Origin: Streptomyces sp. PCS3-D2 | GTDB taxonomy: Bacteria; Actinomycetota; Actinomycetes; Streptomycetales; Streptomycetaceae | Assembly: GCF_000612545.2 (NCBI RefSeq) | Contig: NZ_CP097800.1 | Span: forward strand, 3,387,001-3,451,000 | DNA length: 64,000 bases | Direction of reading: 5' to 3' | Shown: in pieces, positions 19,968 through 28,472 of the stretch | How the letters are laid out: each line of letters opens with the position of its first letter | How positions within the stretch are numbered: the stretch's first letter is position 1 | Made by a program: the position numbers and the translations under genes | The notes under the pieces: generated by a model | Databases searched by the model: none | What the model was told of the DNA's origin: nothing | Seen by the model: only the letters and a program-made list of their open reading frames with translations

Positions 19968-20678
19968 TCAGCGCTTGGCGTGGCGCCCGCGCTGACCCGG
20001 GGCCTGCGGGCCGGTGCCGTCGTCGGCGGCGACGGCCTCCGGGGCCCGGCCGGCGGCCGCCTTGGCCTCCTTGCGGGCCTTCAGCACCTCGAAGGCGACC
20101 GGGATGACGGACAGCAGGACGATGCCGACGAGGATCGGCTCGACGTTGTCCTTGATGAAGGAGATCTGCCCGAGCCAGTAGCCCGCGACGGTGACGCCCG
20201 CGCCCCACCCGATGCCGCCGATGATGTTGTAGGTGAGGAAGGTGCGGTACTTCATCGTGCCGGCGCCCGCGACCATCGGGGCGAAGGTGCGGATGATCGG
20301 CACGAAGCGGGCGAGCACGATGGCCTTGGGGCCGTGCTTGTCCATGAACTCGTGCGCCTTGTCCAGGTTCTCCCGCTTGAAGAGCTTGGAGTTCGGACGG
20401 TTGAAGAGCTTCGGCCCGAAGAACTTGCCGATCATGTAGCCGACCTGGTCGCCGATGATGGCCGCGGCGACGATGAGGGTGCAGACCAGCCACAGCGGCT
20501 GCTTGATGTACTGCCCGTCCGCGACCAGCAGACCGGCGGTGAACAGCAGGGAGTCGCCGGGGAGGAAGGCGAAGAGACCCGACTCGGCGAAGACGATGAC
20601 CAGGATGCCGATCAGACCGAAGTGCGAGATCAGGTAGTCCGGGGACAGCCACTCAGGGCCGAGCGCAAGCGTATACAC
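19968..20678 (-). CDS. DedA-family membrane protein
   Basis: A 236-residue DedA/SNARE-associated protein. Visible motifs are FAESGLFAFLPGDSLLFTAG (about residues 30-50), the conserved GDQVGYMIGKFFG, and the ARFVPIIRTFAPMVAGAGTM motif with FxxRxxPxxR/T spacing, followed by NIIGGIGWGAG. Four or five membrane helices are visible. DedA proteins include undecaprenyl-phosphate and phospholipid flippases; the role here is not known. The GTG at 20678 is my choice; the frame is open further upstream to a TTG near 20738. The basic/acidic tail (QAPGQRGRHAKR) is cytosolic. Confidence 0.83.
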   Translation of the reverse strand: MYTLALGPEWLSPDYLISHFGLIGILVIVFAESGLFAFLPGDSLLFTAGLLVADGQYIKQPLWLVCTLIVAAAIIGDQVGYMIGKFFGPKLFNRPNSKLFKRENLDKAHEFMDKHGPKAIVLARFVPIIRTFAPMVAGAGTMKYRTFLTYNIIGGIGWGAGVTVAGYWLGQISFIKDNVEPILVGIVLLSVIPVAFEVLKARKEAKAAAGRAPEAVAADDGTGPQAPGQRGRHAKR

Positions 20679-20744
20679 GGGTTCCGGGCTCTCCTGGATC
20701 GAGGGGGACGTGCCGATGGGGGCGGTTTCAATTATCAACGCACA

Positions 20745-20780
20745 CGACCCCCGCCCGGTTCCAGGTACCGGCGGGGGTCG
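20745..20780 (-). terminator. Terminator of the tipA-like gene
   Basis: An 11-bp stem CGACCCCCGCC / GGCGGGGGTCG, extended by CGGT/ACCG with a bulge, 17 bp after the tipA-like stop at 20798. Confidence 0.7.
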
Positions 20781-20797
20781 CCTGCGGGATATTCCGC

Positions 20798-21556
20798 TTA
20801 CACCTGGCGCACGGCGTTCGCGAGGATCGCGTTGCGCAGGTGCGCCGCGAAGCCCGGCTTCATCGCATCGTAGAACGCCGTGAAGCGCTCGTCCGCCACG
20901 TACATCTCGCCGAGGCAGGTGTGCATCTCGTAGGGGCAGTCGTAGAACCACGTGTGGATGTGCAGGCGGTGCTCCTCTGCGAGGTCCATCGCACGCTCGC
21001 CGTCGGCGGCTTCGCCCGCCTCCATGGCCGCCGCGTAGCGGCGGCCCCATGCGGCGGACTCGTCCTGGATCCGCTGCCAGTCGTCCTTGGTGTACGAGGC
21101 CGCCCGGCGCTGCGACTCGGCGTACGCCTCGGTGTCGCCCCAGCGCTCCTCGGCCTCCTGTGCGTAACGCTCCGGGTCCTTGTCCCCGAAGACCTCGAAC
21201 TTCTCCTCGGGCGTGAGGTTGATGCCCATCTTCTTCGCCTCCATGGCGTGCTCAACGGCCTTGGCCATCTGCTGGAGCCGGGCGATCCGGTCGGTCAGCA
21301 GGGCATGCTGCCGGCGCAGATGCTCCTGTGGATCCGACTGCGGGTCGTCCAGCAGGACCGCGACCTCGTCGAGGGGGAAGCCGAGCTCCCGGTAGAACAG
21401 GATCCGCTGAAGCCGGTCCAGGTCGGCGTCGTCGTACCGCCGGTGTCCCGCGCTGCTGCGGCCGCTCGGGGAGAGCAGGCCGATCTCGTCGTAGTGGTGC
21501 AGGGTGCGCACCGTGACGCCGGCGAAACCGGCGACCTGGCCCACGGAGTAGCCCAT
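20798..21556 (-). CDS. tipA: TipA-type MerR regulator with thiopeptide-binding TipAS domain
   Basis: A 252-residue regulator. The MerR winged-helix DNA-binding domain (1-70: GYSVGQVAGFAGVTVRTLHH) leads through a coiled coil (75-108) to the TipAS multidrug-binding domain (about 110-252: MGINLTPEEKFEVFGD, CPYEMHTCLGEMYVADERFT). In S. lividans TipAL binds thiopeptides such as thiostrepton covalently and activates its own promoter, while TipAS is made from an internal start at the same methionine. Here the internal ATG is at 21229. The start at 21556 follows GGAGGGAAGCG. The Cys in CPYE/HTC is present. Confidence 0.92.
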   Translation of the reverse strand: MGYSVGQVAGFAGVTVRTLHHYDEIGLLSPSGRSSAGHRRYDDADLDRLQRILFYRELGFPLDEVAVLLDDPQSDPQEHLRRQHALLTDRIARLQQMAKAVEHAMEAKKMGINLTPEEKFEVFGDKDPERYAQEAEERWGDTEAYAESQRRAASYTKDDWQRIQDESAAWGRRYAAAMEAGEAADGERAMDLAEEHRLHIHTWFYDCPYEMHTCLGEMYVADERFTAFYDAMKPGFAAHLRNAILANAVRQV

Positions 21557-21587
21557 CGCTTCCCTCCTCTGCTCGGGTACGCCCTTC

Positions 21588-21618
21588 ACTGTGGTTCCTC
21601 ACGCCGCGTGAGGTGCAA
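21588..21618 (-). promoter_or_regulatory. tipA promoter with MerR-type operator
   Basis: On the minus strand TTGCAC (-35, 21613-21618) is separated by a 19-bp spacer from CACAGT (-10, 21588-21593). The spacer carries the perfect palindrome CCTCACGCGGCGTGAGG (21597-21613). This long spacer with a central palindrome is diagnostic of MerR-activated promoters and closely resembles the known ptipA sequence. Confidence 0.82.
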
Positions 21619-21632
21619 GCCCTTTCCGCCGG

Positions 21633-22016
21633 CTACCTGCTCAGGCCCCGGTAGCGGCCCACCGCCAGCGGGAAGAAGACCGCGAGCAGCAGGAGCGGCC
21701 AGGCGACCGCCGGCAGGGCCGCGTGGTCGGCGGCCCACGAGGGCGCGGCCGCGCGGGTCGAGGCCGGTGGTCGGCTCGTCCAGAAACAGCACCTGCGGGT
21801 CCGTGATCAGGGAGGCGGCGAGGTCGAGCCGGCGCCGCATACCGCCGCTGTACTGCCTGGCCCCCTTCCGGCCGGTGTCCGCGAGGCCGAAGCGCTCCAG
21901 CGGTTCGTCGGCGCGCCGCCCGGCCCGGCGCGCGCCCAGGTGGTGGAGGCGGCCGAACAGGTCCAGGTTCTGCCGGCCGTCCGGCCCCTCGCCCCGCCCG
22001 GCACCCCGCCCTTCAC
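21633..22016 (-). pseudogene. Remnant of ABC transporter: middle of ATPase joined to tail of ABC-2 permease
   Basis: The upstream part reads as the middle of a DrrA-type ATPase: YSGGMRRRLDLAASLITDPQ, VLFLDEPTTGLDPRGRA, with no Walker A region. Near 21755 it passes, out of frame, into the C-terminus of an ABC-2 permease (AALPAVAWPLLLLAVFFPLA, then VGRYRGLSR and a stop at 21633). The N-terminal ATPase part and most of the permease are gone, so an internal deletion has fused two adjacent genes. It abuts the DinB gene stop at 22017. Confidence 0.8.
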
Positions 22017-22529
22017 CTAACCCATGGCCTTGGTGCCGTCGATGGATTCGCGGACGATGTCCGCATGGCCCGCGTGCCGGGCGAACTCCTCCACCAGGTG
22101 CAGCAGCATCCAGCGGACCGAGACCTTGGCGTCCTTCGGGAACCACGGCGCCGGCGGCAGCGGAAAGGTGGCGTCCAGGCTCGGGACGGCGGCGACGAAG
22201 GCCTCCGTCTCCTGTCGGATCCCGTCCCAGAACTCCAGGACCGAGGCCACGGACTCGCCCTCGGCGAGCCGGAAGGCGTTCGCGTAGTCCTCCTCGGTGC
22301 GCTGCCGTTCGTTCGGCTTCCGCTGGGCCATGCGCAGCCAGCTCAGCTCGCACTCGGCCACGTGCTTGAGCAGCCCGGACAGGCTGAGCTCGCTGGCGCT
22401 GGGGCGGCTCGCCGCCTGCTCCTCGTCCAGCCCGGCCAGCGTCCCGCGGATCGCCGCGCGCTGGGACTCGACGAAGGCGAGGAGCGTGCCGCGCTCGTCG
22501 CCGAGGACCTCGGTGGACATCTGAGTCAT
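22017..22529 (-). CDS. DinB/DUF664-family protein
   Basis: A 170-residue four-helix-bundle protein. It contains LLKHVAECELSWLRMA, WDGIRQETEAF and the HLVEEFARHAGHADIVRES segment; these supply the three His positions of the DinB/mycothiol-dependent metal site. Family members include mycothiol-dependent S-transferases. The substrate is unknown. It lies immediately upstream of the ABC remnant. Confidence 0.85.
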   Translation of the reverse strand: MTQMSTEVLGDERGTLLAFVESQRAAIRGTLAGLDEEQAASRPSASELSLSGLLKHVAECELSWLRMAQRKPNERQRTEEDYANAFRLAEGESVASVLEFWDGIRQETEAFVAAVPSLDATFPLPPAPWFPKDAKVSVRWMLLHLVEEFARHAGHADIVRESIDGTKAMG

Positions 22530-22611
22530 GACTGACCGCCTCCGCGTGCTGTCGCCGGGGGCCTCTCCCCCGACACCCCCACGCTACGCAGGGATGCGGT
22601 CGGTTCCTGTC

Positions 22612-24711
22612 CTAGTTGGCGGCTCCGTCGGGGGCGTCCTCGTGGTCCGGGCGGATCGCGGGCAGCTCCGTGGCCGGCTTCGGCAGCAGCGCCTTGGTGA
22701 GGTCCTGCCTGCCGGTCGGGTCGAGCCCGTACATCGCCTCGTAGATCTTGCGGACGGCCGGACCGGAGGCACCGGAGCCGGTGCCGCCCTGGGAGATGGT
22801 CATGACGATCGCGTAGTCCTCGGTGTACGAGGCGAACCACGAGGTGGTCTGCTTGCCCTGGACCTCGGCCGTACCGGTCTTGGCGTGCATCGGGATCTGC
22901 TTCTGCGGCCAGCCGCCGAAGCGCCAGGCGGCGCTGCCATTGGTCGCCACCCCGGCGAGGGCCCGGTCGATGTCATCGCGCGTCCTGGCGTCCATCGGGA
23001 GCCTGCCGGCCTCCTTGGGGGCGATCTCCTCCACCGACGTCCCGTCGGCGCTGACGATCGCCTTGCCGACGCTCGGCCGGTGCAGGGTGCCGCCGTTGGC
23101 GATGGCCGCGTAGACCGACGCCATCTGCAGCGGGGTGACGAGGGTGTCGCCCTGACCGATCGAGTAGTTGATCGCGTCGCCCTCGCGCAGCTGGTTGCCC
23201 TGGCGGCAGTTCTCGTAGGCGATCCGCTCGGCGAAGCTGCCGTTCTTCTTGCCGTCCCGGCACCAGGCGTCCTTGTTGGCGTCGAAGAAGTCCTGCTTCC
23301 ACGCGCGGTCGGGGATCCGGCCGGGCACCTCGTTGGGCAGGTCGACGCCGGTGCGCTTGCCCAGACCGAACGCATGGGCCGTCTTGAAGAACCAGTCGTT
23401 CGGGTCCTTCTTCGGCTTGATGCCCCCGTCCTTCTTCCACTCCTGGTCGGCGAGCAGGTAGTAGACCGTGTCGCAGGAGACCTCCAGGGCCCGGCCGATG
23501 GTGATGTCGCCGTGGCCCTGCGACTCGAAGTTCGTGAAGGTCTGGCTGCCCACCGAGTACGAGCTGGGGCAGGGGTAGCGGTTGTTGAAGGGGTAGCCGG
23601 CGTTGACCGCGGCGGTGGAGGTGACCACCTTGAAGATGGAGCCCGGCGCCGCCTGCCCCTGGATCGCCCGGTTCAGCAGCGGGTAGTTGGACTTCTTGTC
23701 GGTGAGGGAGGCGTAGTCCTTCGCCGAGATGCCACCCACCCAGGCGTTCGGGTCGTAGGTCGGGTTCGAGGCCATCGCCACGATCCGGCCCGTCTTGGCC
23801 TCCATCACCACGACCGCGCCCGAGTCGGCCTCGTAGTTGCGCCCGGTGTTCCTGTCGTGCACCTTGCGCGCTTCGATCATGGCGTTGTTCAGCTCGCGCT
23901 CGGCGACGGCCTGCACCCGGGAGTCGATCGAGGTCACGACGTTCGAACCGGGCTGCGCCGGGTCCGTCCGGCCCTGCCCGATCACGCGCCCGAGGTTGTC
24001 CACCTCGTAGCGGGTGATGCCGGACTTCCCGCGCAGTTCCTTGTCGTACGTGCGCTCCAGACCGGAGCGGCCCACCTGGTCGGAGCGCAGGTACGGCGAG
24101 TCGGTCTTCTTCGCCTTGGTGATCTCTTCGTCGGTGACCGGGGAGAGGTACCCGAGCACCTGAGCGGTGTTGGCCTGGTCCGGGGCCGCGTAGCGGCGCA
24201 GCGCGGTCGCCTCGGCGGTGATGCCCGGGAAGTCCTCGGGGTGCTCACGGATCTGCAGGGCCTGCTCCGTGGTCGCCTCGTCGCTGACCGGGATCGGCTG
24301 GTAGGGGGAGCCGTTCCAGCAGGGCTGCCTGGTCTTGGAGTCGCAGAGCCGCACCTTGTCGATGACTTCCTGGGGGTCCATGCCGAGGACCCCGGCGAGC
24401 CGGGTCAGCACGGACTTGCCCTTGTCCTTCATGGTCAGCAGCTCGGTGCGGCTGGCGGAGACCACGAGGTGGGTCGCGTTGTCGGCGAGCGGTACCCCGC
24501 GCGCATCCAGGATGGAGCCGCGCACGGCCGGCTGGACCACCTGCTGGACGTGGTTGTTCTTGGCCTCGTCGGTGTACTCGGAGCCGTTGCGGATCTGGAG
24601 GTACCAGAGCCGTCCGCCCAGTGTGAGCAGGAGGGAGAAGACCACGACCTGGATGACGACGAGCCGGTTCTGGACCCGAGGGGTCCGGCCGGTCTCCGGT
24701 ATGTTGCTCAA
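22612..24711 (-). CDS. mrdA: Penicillin-binding protein 2 (class B transpeptidase)
   Basis: A peptidoglycan D,D-transpeptidase. 699 residues: one membrane anchor (about 17-37: LVVIQVVVFSLLLTLGGRLW), the class B dimerisation domain with RGSILDARGVPLA and RRYAAPDQANTAQVLGYLSP, then the transpeptidase with SIFK (about 357), SCD as the SxN motif and KTGT (about 609). It is not in an mreBCD-rodA operon here, so it is probably one of several Streptomyces PBP2-like paralogues rather than the Rod-complex enzyme itself. The gene symbol denotes the family. Confidence 0.88.
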   Translation of the reverse strand: MSNIPETGRTPRVQNRLVVIQVVVFSLLLTLGGRLWYLQIRNGSEYTDEAKNNHVQQVVQPAVRGSILDARGVPLADNATHLVVSASRTELLTMKDKGKSVLTRLAGVLGMDPQEVIDKVRLCDSKTRQPCWNGSPYQPIPVSDEATTEQALQIREHPEDFPGITAEATALRRYAAPDQANTAQVLGYLSPVTDEEITKAKKTDSPYLRSDQVGRSGLERTYDKELRGKSGITRYEVDNLGRVIGQGRTDPAQPGSNVVTSIDSRVQAVAERELNNAMIEARKVHDRNTGRNYEADSGAVVVMEAKTGRIVAMASNPTYDPNAWVGGISAKDYASLTDKKSNYPLLNRAIQGQAAPGSIFKVVTSTAAVNAGYPFNNRYPCPSSYSVGSQTFTNFESQGHGDITIGRALEVSCDTVYYLLADQEWKKDGGIKPKKDPNDWFFKTAHAFGLGKRTGVDLPNEVPGRIPDRAWKQDFFDANKDAWCRDGKKNGSFAERIAYENCRQGNQLREGDAINYSIGQGDTLVTPLQMASVYAAIANGGTLHRPSVGKAIVSADGTSVEEIAPKEAGRLPMDARTRDDIDRALAGVATNGSAAWRFGGWPQKQIPMHAKTGTAEVQGKQTTSWFASYTEDYAIVMTISQGGTGSGASGPAVRKIYEAMYGLDPTGRQDLTKALLPKPATELPAIRPDHEDAPDGAAN

Positions 24712-24772
24712 CTCGATCTCCCCCGGGCGGCTGCCTACGCCCGGTCGAGTCTAGGGGTGCGCGGACCCTCGA

Positions 24773-26230
24773 TCAGAACGGGAAGGCGGTCCGCCCATGC
24801 TGAACGGAGATCCACTTCTGGGTGGTGAACGCCTCGACCGTGGCCTCGCCGTTGAGCCTGCCCAGGCCCGAGGCCTTCTCGCCGCCGAACGCGGCCAGCG
24901 GTTCGTCCCCGATCGTGGAGTCGTTGACGTGGATCATCCCCGTCTCGATGCGCTGGGCGAAGCGGACGCCCCGCTCCACGTCCCGGGTGTGCACGGCGCC
25001 GCTGAGCCCGTACGGGGTCGCGTTGGCCAGCCGCACCGCCTCGTCCTCGCCGTCGAAGACCACCAGCAGCGCCACCGGGCCGAAGATCTCCTGGCCCAGG
25101 AGCGGGGAGTCCTCGGGGATCCCGGCGAGCACCGTGGGCTCGACCAGGTTGCCGCGCGTAGACCCCCGTACGAGTGCCTGCGCGCCGGATTCCACGGCCT
25201 GGTCCACGAGTGCGGTCAGGGCGTCGGCCTGGAAGGAGTTGATCAGCGGGCCGATGTGGGTGTCGGCCTCGCGCGGGTCGCCCGTCCTCAGGCCGCGCAC
25301 CCGGGCGGTGAACTTCTCCGTGAACTCCTCGGCGACGGACGCGTCGACCAGGATCCGGTTGGCGGCCATGCAGACCTGGCCCTGGTAGACGAAACGGCTG
25401 AAGACGGCCGCGTCCACCGCGTAGTCGAGGTCGGCGTCATCGAGGACGACGAGCGCACTGTTGCCGCTGAGCTCCAGGACCGTGCGCTTGAAGTGGCGGG
25501 CGGCGATCGCGCCGACGTGCCGGCCGACCCGGTCCGACCCGGCGAAGGAGATCACCTTGGGGACGGGGTGCGTCAGGAGCGCGTCGCCTATCTCGGCGAT
25601 GTCGGTGACCAGCACGTTCAGCAGGCCGGCCGGAAGCCCCGCGTCCTCGAAGATCTTGGCGATCACGCCGCCGCCCACGACGGGGGCGTTCTGGTTCGGC
25701 TTGACCACGACCGCGTTGCCGAGGGCCAGGGCCGGCGCCACCGACTTCAGGGTGACCAGGAAGGGGAAGTTGAAGGGGCTGATCACGGTCACGACGCCGA
25801 CGGGCAGCCGCTGGACCCGGTTCTCCTTGCCCTCCACGGGCGAGGGCAGGATCCGGCCCTCGGGGCGGACGGCCAGCTGGAGCGACTCGCGGATGAACTC
25901 CATCGCGAGGTGGACCTCGTACTCGGCCTTGGGACGGGTCCCGCCGAGTTCGTCGATCATCGCCTCGACGATCTCCTTCTCGCGCTCCTCGGTGATCCGC
26001 AGGGCGCGCTCCAGAACCGCGCGTCTGATGTACGGGCTGGTCGTGGCCCACTCCCGCTGGGCGCGCTCGGCGCCGCGGTACGCCCGGTCCACCTGCTCGA
26101 CGGTGGCCACGGTGATGGCCGCGAGCTTCTCACCGTTGTACGGGTTGACGTCGATGATGTCCCACGAACCGTTGCCGGCCAGCCATTCGCCGTCGATGTA
26201 CTGGTGAGCGAGGTCGCTGAATATGGACAT
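24773..26230 (-). CDS. Aldehyde dehydrogenase (benzaldehyde/vanillin dehydrogenase-like)
   Basis: NAD(P)-dependent oxidation of an aldehyde to a carboxylate. 485 residues from ATG 26230 (MSIFSDLAHQYIDGEWLAG). It shows VISPFNFPFLVTLKSVAPAL, VVVKPNQNAPVVGG, FAGSDRVGRHV, the general-base strand LELSGNSALVVL and the catalytic Cys in YQGQVCMAANRI. The final FGGEKASGLGRLNGEATVEA is typical. Similarity in the start and catalytic region suggests the aromatic aldehyde group, but the substrate is inferred. An in-frame extension to 26293 is not conserved-looking. Confidence 0.88.
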   Translation of the reverse strand: MSIFSDLAHQYIDGEWLAGNGSWDIIDVNPYNGEKLAAITVATVEQVDRAYRGAERAQREWATTSPYIRRAVLERALRITEEREKEIVEAMIDELGGTRPKAEYEVHLAMEFIRESLQLAVRPEGRILPSPVEGKENRVQRLPVGVVTVISPFNFPFLVTLKSVAPALALGNAVVVKPNQNAPVVGGGVIAKIFEDAGLPAGLLNVLVTDIAEIGDALLTHPVPKVISFAGSDRVGRHVGAIAARHFKRTVLELSGNSALVVLDDADLDYAVDAAVFSRFVYQGQVCMAANRILVDASVAEEFTEKFTARVRGLRTGDPREADTHIGPLINSFQADALTALVDQAVESGAQALVRGSTRGNLVEPTVLAGIPEDSPLLGQEIFGPVALLVVFDGEDEAVRLANATPYGLSGAVHTRDVERGVRFAQRIETGMIHVNDSTIGDEPLAAFGGEKASGLGRLNGEATVEAFTTQKWISVQHGRTAFPF

Positions 26231-26319
26231 GCCATCCCTTACTGCGAGCGCGCACCCGTGCGCTGCACCGGAGACCGATCGGTCATCATGCACTGATCAG
26301 ACGTCATACTACGTGCGGA

Positions 26320-27180
26320 TCAAGACAGTTGGAGTAGGCCGCGAAGAAGATCCCTGGTCCGGTCGGGATCGGGGCAGTCGGCCTGGAGGCGCTCCATGGC
26401 CCGTTCGTACTGCCCCACTTCCTCGCCCTTGTCCAGGTAGAGGGCACTGGTGAGCTGTTCCAGATAGACGATGTCCTGGAGGTCGGACTCGGGGAAGCGG
26501 AGCAGGGTGAAGGCTCCGCTCTCGCCCGCGTGCCCGCCGAAGGAGAAGGGCATCACCTGGAGCTGCACGTTGGGCCGCTCCGAGACCTCGATGAGGTGCT
26601 CCAGCTGACCGCGCATGACGTTGCGGTCGCCGTACGGGCGGCGCAGCGCGGCCTCGTCGAGCACGGCGTGGAAGACGGGTGCGTTCTCGGAGACGAGCAC
26701 CTTCTGCCGCTCCAGGCGCAGCGCGACGCGGCGGTCGATCTCGGCGGCGGTGGCGCCGGGCATGCCGCGACTGACGACGGCGTGGGCGTAGGCCTCCGTC
26801 TGGAGCAGGCCGTGGACGAACTGCACCTCGTAGATCCGGATGAGCGACGCGGCACCCTCCAGACCGATGTAGGTCTGGAACCAGCCCGGCAGCACGTCGC
26901 CGTAACTGTGCCACCAGCCGGTCGCGTTCGCCTCGCGCACCAGACCCAGCAGGGACTCGCGCTCGGTGCTGTCCGTTACTCCGTAGAGCGTGAGGAGGTC
27001 CTCGACGTCCCGCGCCTTGAAGCTCACCCTTCCCAACTCCAAGCGGCTGATCTTCGATTCGGATGCGCGGATCGAGTAGCCGGCCGCCTCACGGGTGATG
27101 CCGCGGGATTCTCGGAGTCGCCTGAGCTGGGAGCCCAGGAGGATGCGGCGCACCACAGAACCGCTTGCTTCTGCGGTCAC
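26320..27180 (-). CDS. XRE-family regulator with DUF5753 domain
   Basis: A 286-residue protein. The helix-turn-helix lies at about residues 10-65 (LLGSQLRRLRESRGITREAA, SESKISRLELGRVSF), followed by a C-terminal DUF5753/Scr1-type domain (about 95-280: WWHSYGDVLPGWFQTYIGLE, EAAASLIRIYEVQFVHGLLQTE-like). GTG 27180 is chosen because GGGGAGG lies about 9 nt upstream; upstream in-frame starts lack this. With the HATPase and DUF397 genes nearby it forms a module repeated many times in Streptomyces genomes and linked to developmental control (WhiJ/AbaA-like). Confidence 0.87.
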   Translation of the reverse strand: MTAEASGSVVRRILLGSQLRRLRESRGITREAAGYSIRASESKISRLELGRVSFKARDVEDLLTLYGVTDSTERESLLGLVREANATGWWHSYGDVLPGWFQTYIGLEGAASLIRIYEVQFVHGLLQTEAYAHAVVSRGMPGATAAEIDRRVALRLERQKVLVSENAPVFHAVLDEAALRRPYGDRNVMRGQLEHLIEVSERPNVQLQVMPFSFGGHAGESGAFTLLRFPESDLQDIVYLEQLTSALYLDKGEEVGQYERAMERLQADCPDPDRTRDLLRGLLQLS

Positions 27181-27198
27181 TCGTACTGCCCTCCCCAT

Positions 27199-27537
27199 CG
27201 CATTGGTGTGCGCGTGGCGTGCGCGTGCCCGGGGCCCCCGCTCCCCAGAGGCCGCAAGTCTGCCACCAAAACGCATCGGGCCGTACTCGTTCTGTAACGG
27301 AATCCCGTCTTCGGGAAAAGAAGTCCGTAAGTATGCGTAGGAAGAAATGAGCAAGAACCGTCACGTGAGTGGACAGGTCCGGCGCGTGCACGTGCATCTG
27401 CCCTTGCATCCGGCCCGGGCATTCGGAACGATGGTCCCCGCGCACCTGCGTGCTCTTCGCGCCGGCGCGGGACCCACCCCGCAGTTCTCTTTGGACACAA
27501 GCCACCGCTTCGTCCGCGAATCCCGGGAGTGCCTCGC
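27199..27537. other. Gene-free divergent interval of the XRE/HATPase module
   Basis: About 340 bp between divergent starts. It contains an AT-richer stretch at 27280-27360, consistent with promoters, and the TGCACGTGCA-bearing repeat at 27384-27401. A reading frame from 27347 has a plausible RBS but no family resemblance and runs through the HATPase gene out of frame, so I do not call it. Confidence 0.5.
27384..27401 (+). promoter_or_regulatory. Candidate operator GCGTGCACGTGCATCTGC, copy 1
   Basis: An 18-bp sequence that contains the palindrome TGCACGTGCA. It is present again, inverted and identical, at 28473-28490, and its 12-bp core GTGCACGTGCAT occurs at 28124-28135. All copies lie in the intergenic DNA of the XRE/HATPase/DUF397 module. 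Confidence 0.55.
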
Positions 27538-28047
27538 ATGGGGACGAATGGATCGACCATGCTCGAGCCGTTACGGCAGGGGCTTCCCCCGGTCGACCCC
27601 ACGGCTGTCTCCGGGTCCGCCTCATGCGCTCTGCCCGCGCGGTTCGACGCGGTGCGCGGCGCCCGCACTTTCACCCGCTCGACGCTGTCCCAGTGGGGCC
27701 TCGACGACCGCTTCGACGACGTGGCCCTGGTCGTCTCCGAGCTCGTCACCAACGCCCTGCGCCATGCCCTGCCCGAGGAGTCGCGGGGGCCGGACGCCGA
27801 GCCGGGGCCGCCGGTGCGGCTGCACCTGATGCGGTGGAGCACCCGGCTGGTGTGCGCGGTGCGCGACCCCAGCGAGGACCGGCCCGGCGGGGCGTTCTCG
27901 CCGGAGCGGACCGAGGAGAACGTCGACCTGGAGTCCGGGCGCGGACTGTTCCTGGTGGACTCGTACAGCGACAGCTGGGGCTGGCACCCGCTGGCGGGGC
28001 GGCTGACCGGCAAGGTGGTCTGGGCACTGTTCCTGCTCCACGACTGA
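27538..28047 (+). CDS. HATPase-domain protein (RsbW/anti-sigma regulatory type)
   Basis: A 169-residue GHKL ATPase-fold protein. The N box is VVSELVTNALRHALP (about residues 65-79), followed by RDPSEDRPGG (G1-like) and SGRGLFLVDSYSDSWG (G2-like). Such stand-alone proteins act as anti-sigma or partner-switching kinases in Streptomyces. ATG 27538 is chosen for GGGAG 8 nt upstream; GTG 27529 is possible. Association with XRE and DUF397 genes is the usual context. Confidence 0.85.
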   Translation: MGTNGSTMLEPLRQGLPPVDPTAVSGSASCALPARFDAVRGARTFTRSTLSQWGLDDRFDDVALVVSELVTNALRHALPEESRGPDAEPGPPVRLHLMRWSTRLVCAVRDPSEDRPGGAFSPERTEENVDLESGRGLFLVDSYSDSWGWHPLAGRLTGKVVWALFLLHD

Positions 28048-28086
28048 GCCGGCCGGGCCGGCCGCCGGACGGCCTGCTTCAAGACG

Positions 28087-28125
28087 ACTGGCCGGGACCG
28101 ATCACTGCGATCGGTCCCGGCCAGT
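28087..28125. terminator. Bidirectional terminator, HATPase and DUF397 genes
   Basis: A perfect 17-bp stem (ACTGGCCGGGACCGATC and its complement) with a 5-nt loop between convergent stops at 28047 and 28159. Confidence 0.85.
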
Positions 28126-28135
28126 GCACGTGCAT
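28124..28135 (+). promoter_or_regulatory. Candidate operator core GTGCACGTGCAT, copy 2
   Basis: A 12-bp match to the core of the 18-bp repeat at 27384 and 28473, overlapping the base of the terminator stem. It lies downstream of both genes, so a regulatory role at this copy is less clear. Confidence 0.35.
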
Positions 28136-28158
28136 GGCTTGATGAGTGCGCCGTTCCG

Positions 28159-28404
28159 TCAGCCGATCAGATGATCGAACTCGCCGTCCTTGACGCCCAG
28201 GAGCAGGGCTTCTATCTCGGCCGGCGTGTAGACGAGCGCCGGACCGTCCGGGAAGCGCGAATTGCGCATGGCGACGTCGCCTCCCGGCAGCTTCGCGAAC
28301 TCCACGCAGGAACCCTGCGAGTTGCTGTGTCTGCTCTTCTGCCACGTCAGCTCAAACAAGGAAGCGAGTTCTGCAGCTGCCATCCCGTTGTACGCGTGGT
28401 CCAC
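28159..28404 (-). CDS. DUF397-domain protein
   Basis: An 81-residue protein with the DUF397 pattern: TWQKSRHSNSQGSCVEFAKL (W-x-KS-x-S--C-VE), then VAMRNSRFPDGPALVYTPAE, and a Trp-less end FDHLIG. DUF397 proteins pair with XRE/DUF5753 regulators and are thought to modulate them. GTG 28404 is the likely start; ATG 28383 (MAAAELA) would give a 74-residue version. Confidence 0.88.
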   Translation of the reverse strand: MDHAYNGMAAAELASLFELTWQKSRHSNSQGSCVEFAKLPGGDVAMRNSRFPDGPALVYTPAEIEALLLGVKDGEFDHLIG

Positions 28405-28472
28405 AGGAAGCCCCCGATAGTGCAGATGTCAACTCCACCGGATCATAGCTGTGTTCACCAGCTGCTGCATGC

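Noticed and set aside
27347-27829. A 160-codon plus-strand frame upstream of the HATPase gene
   Set aside because: It has a plausible RBS, but it overlaps the HATPase gene out of frame and its sequence is Arg/Pro/Ser-rich filler.
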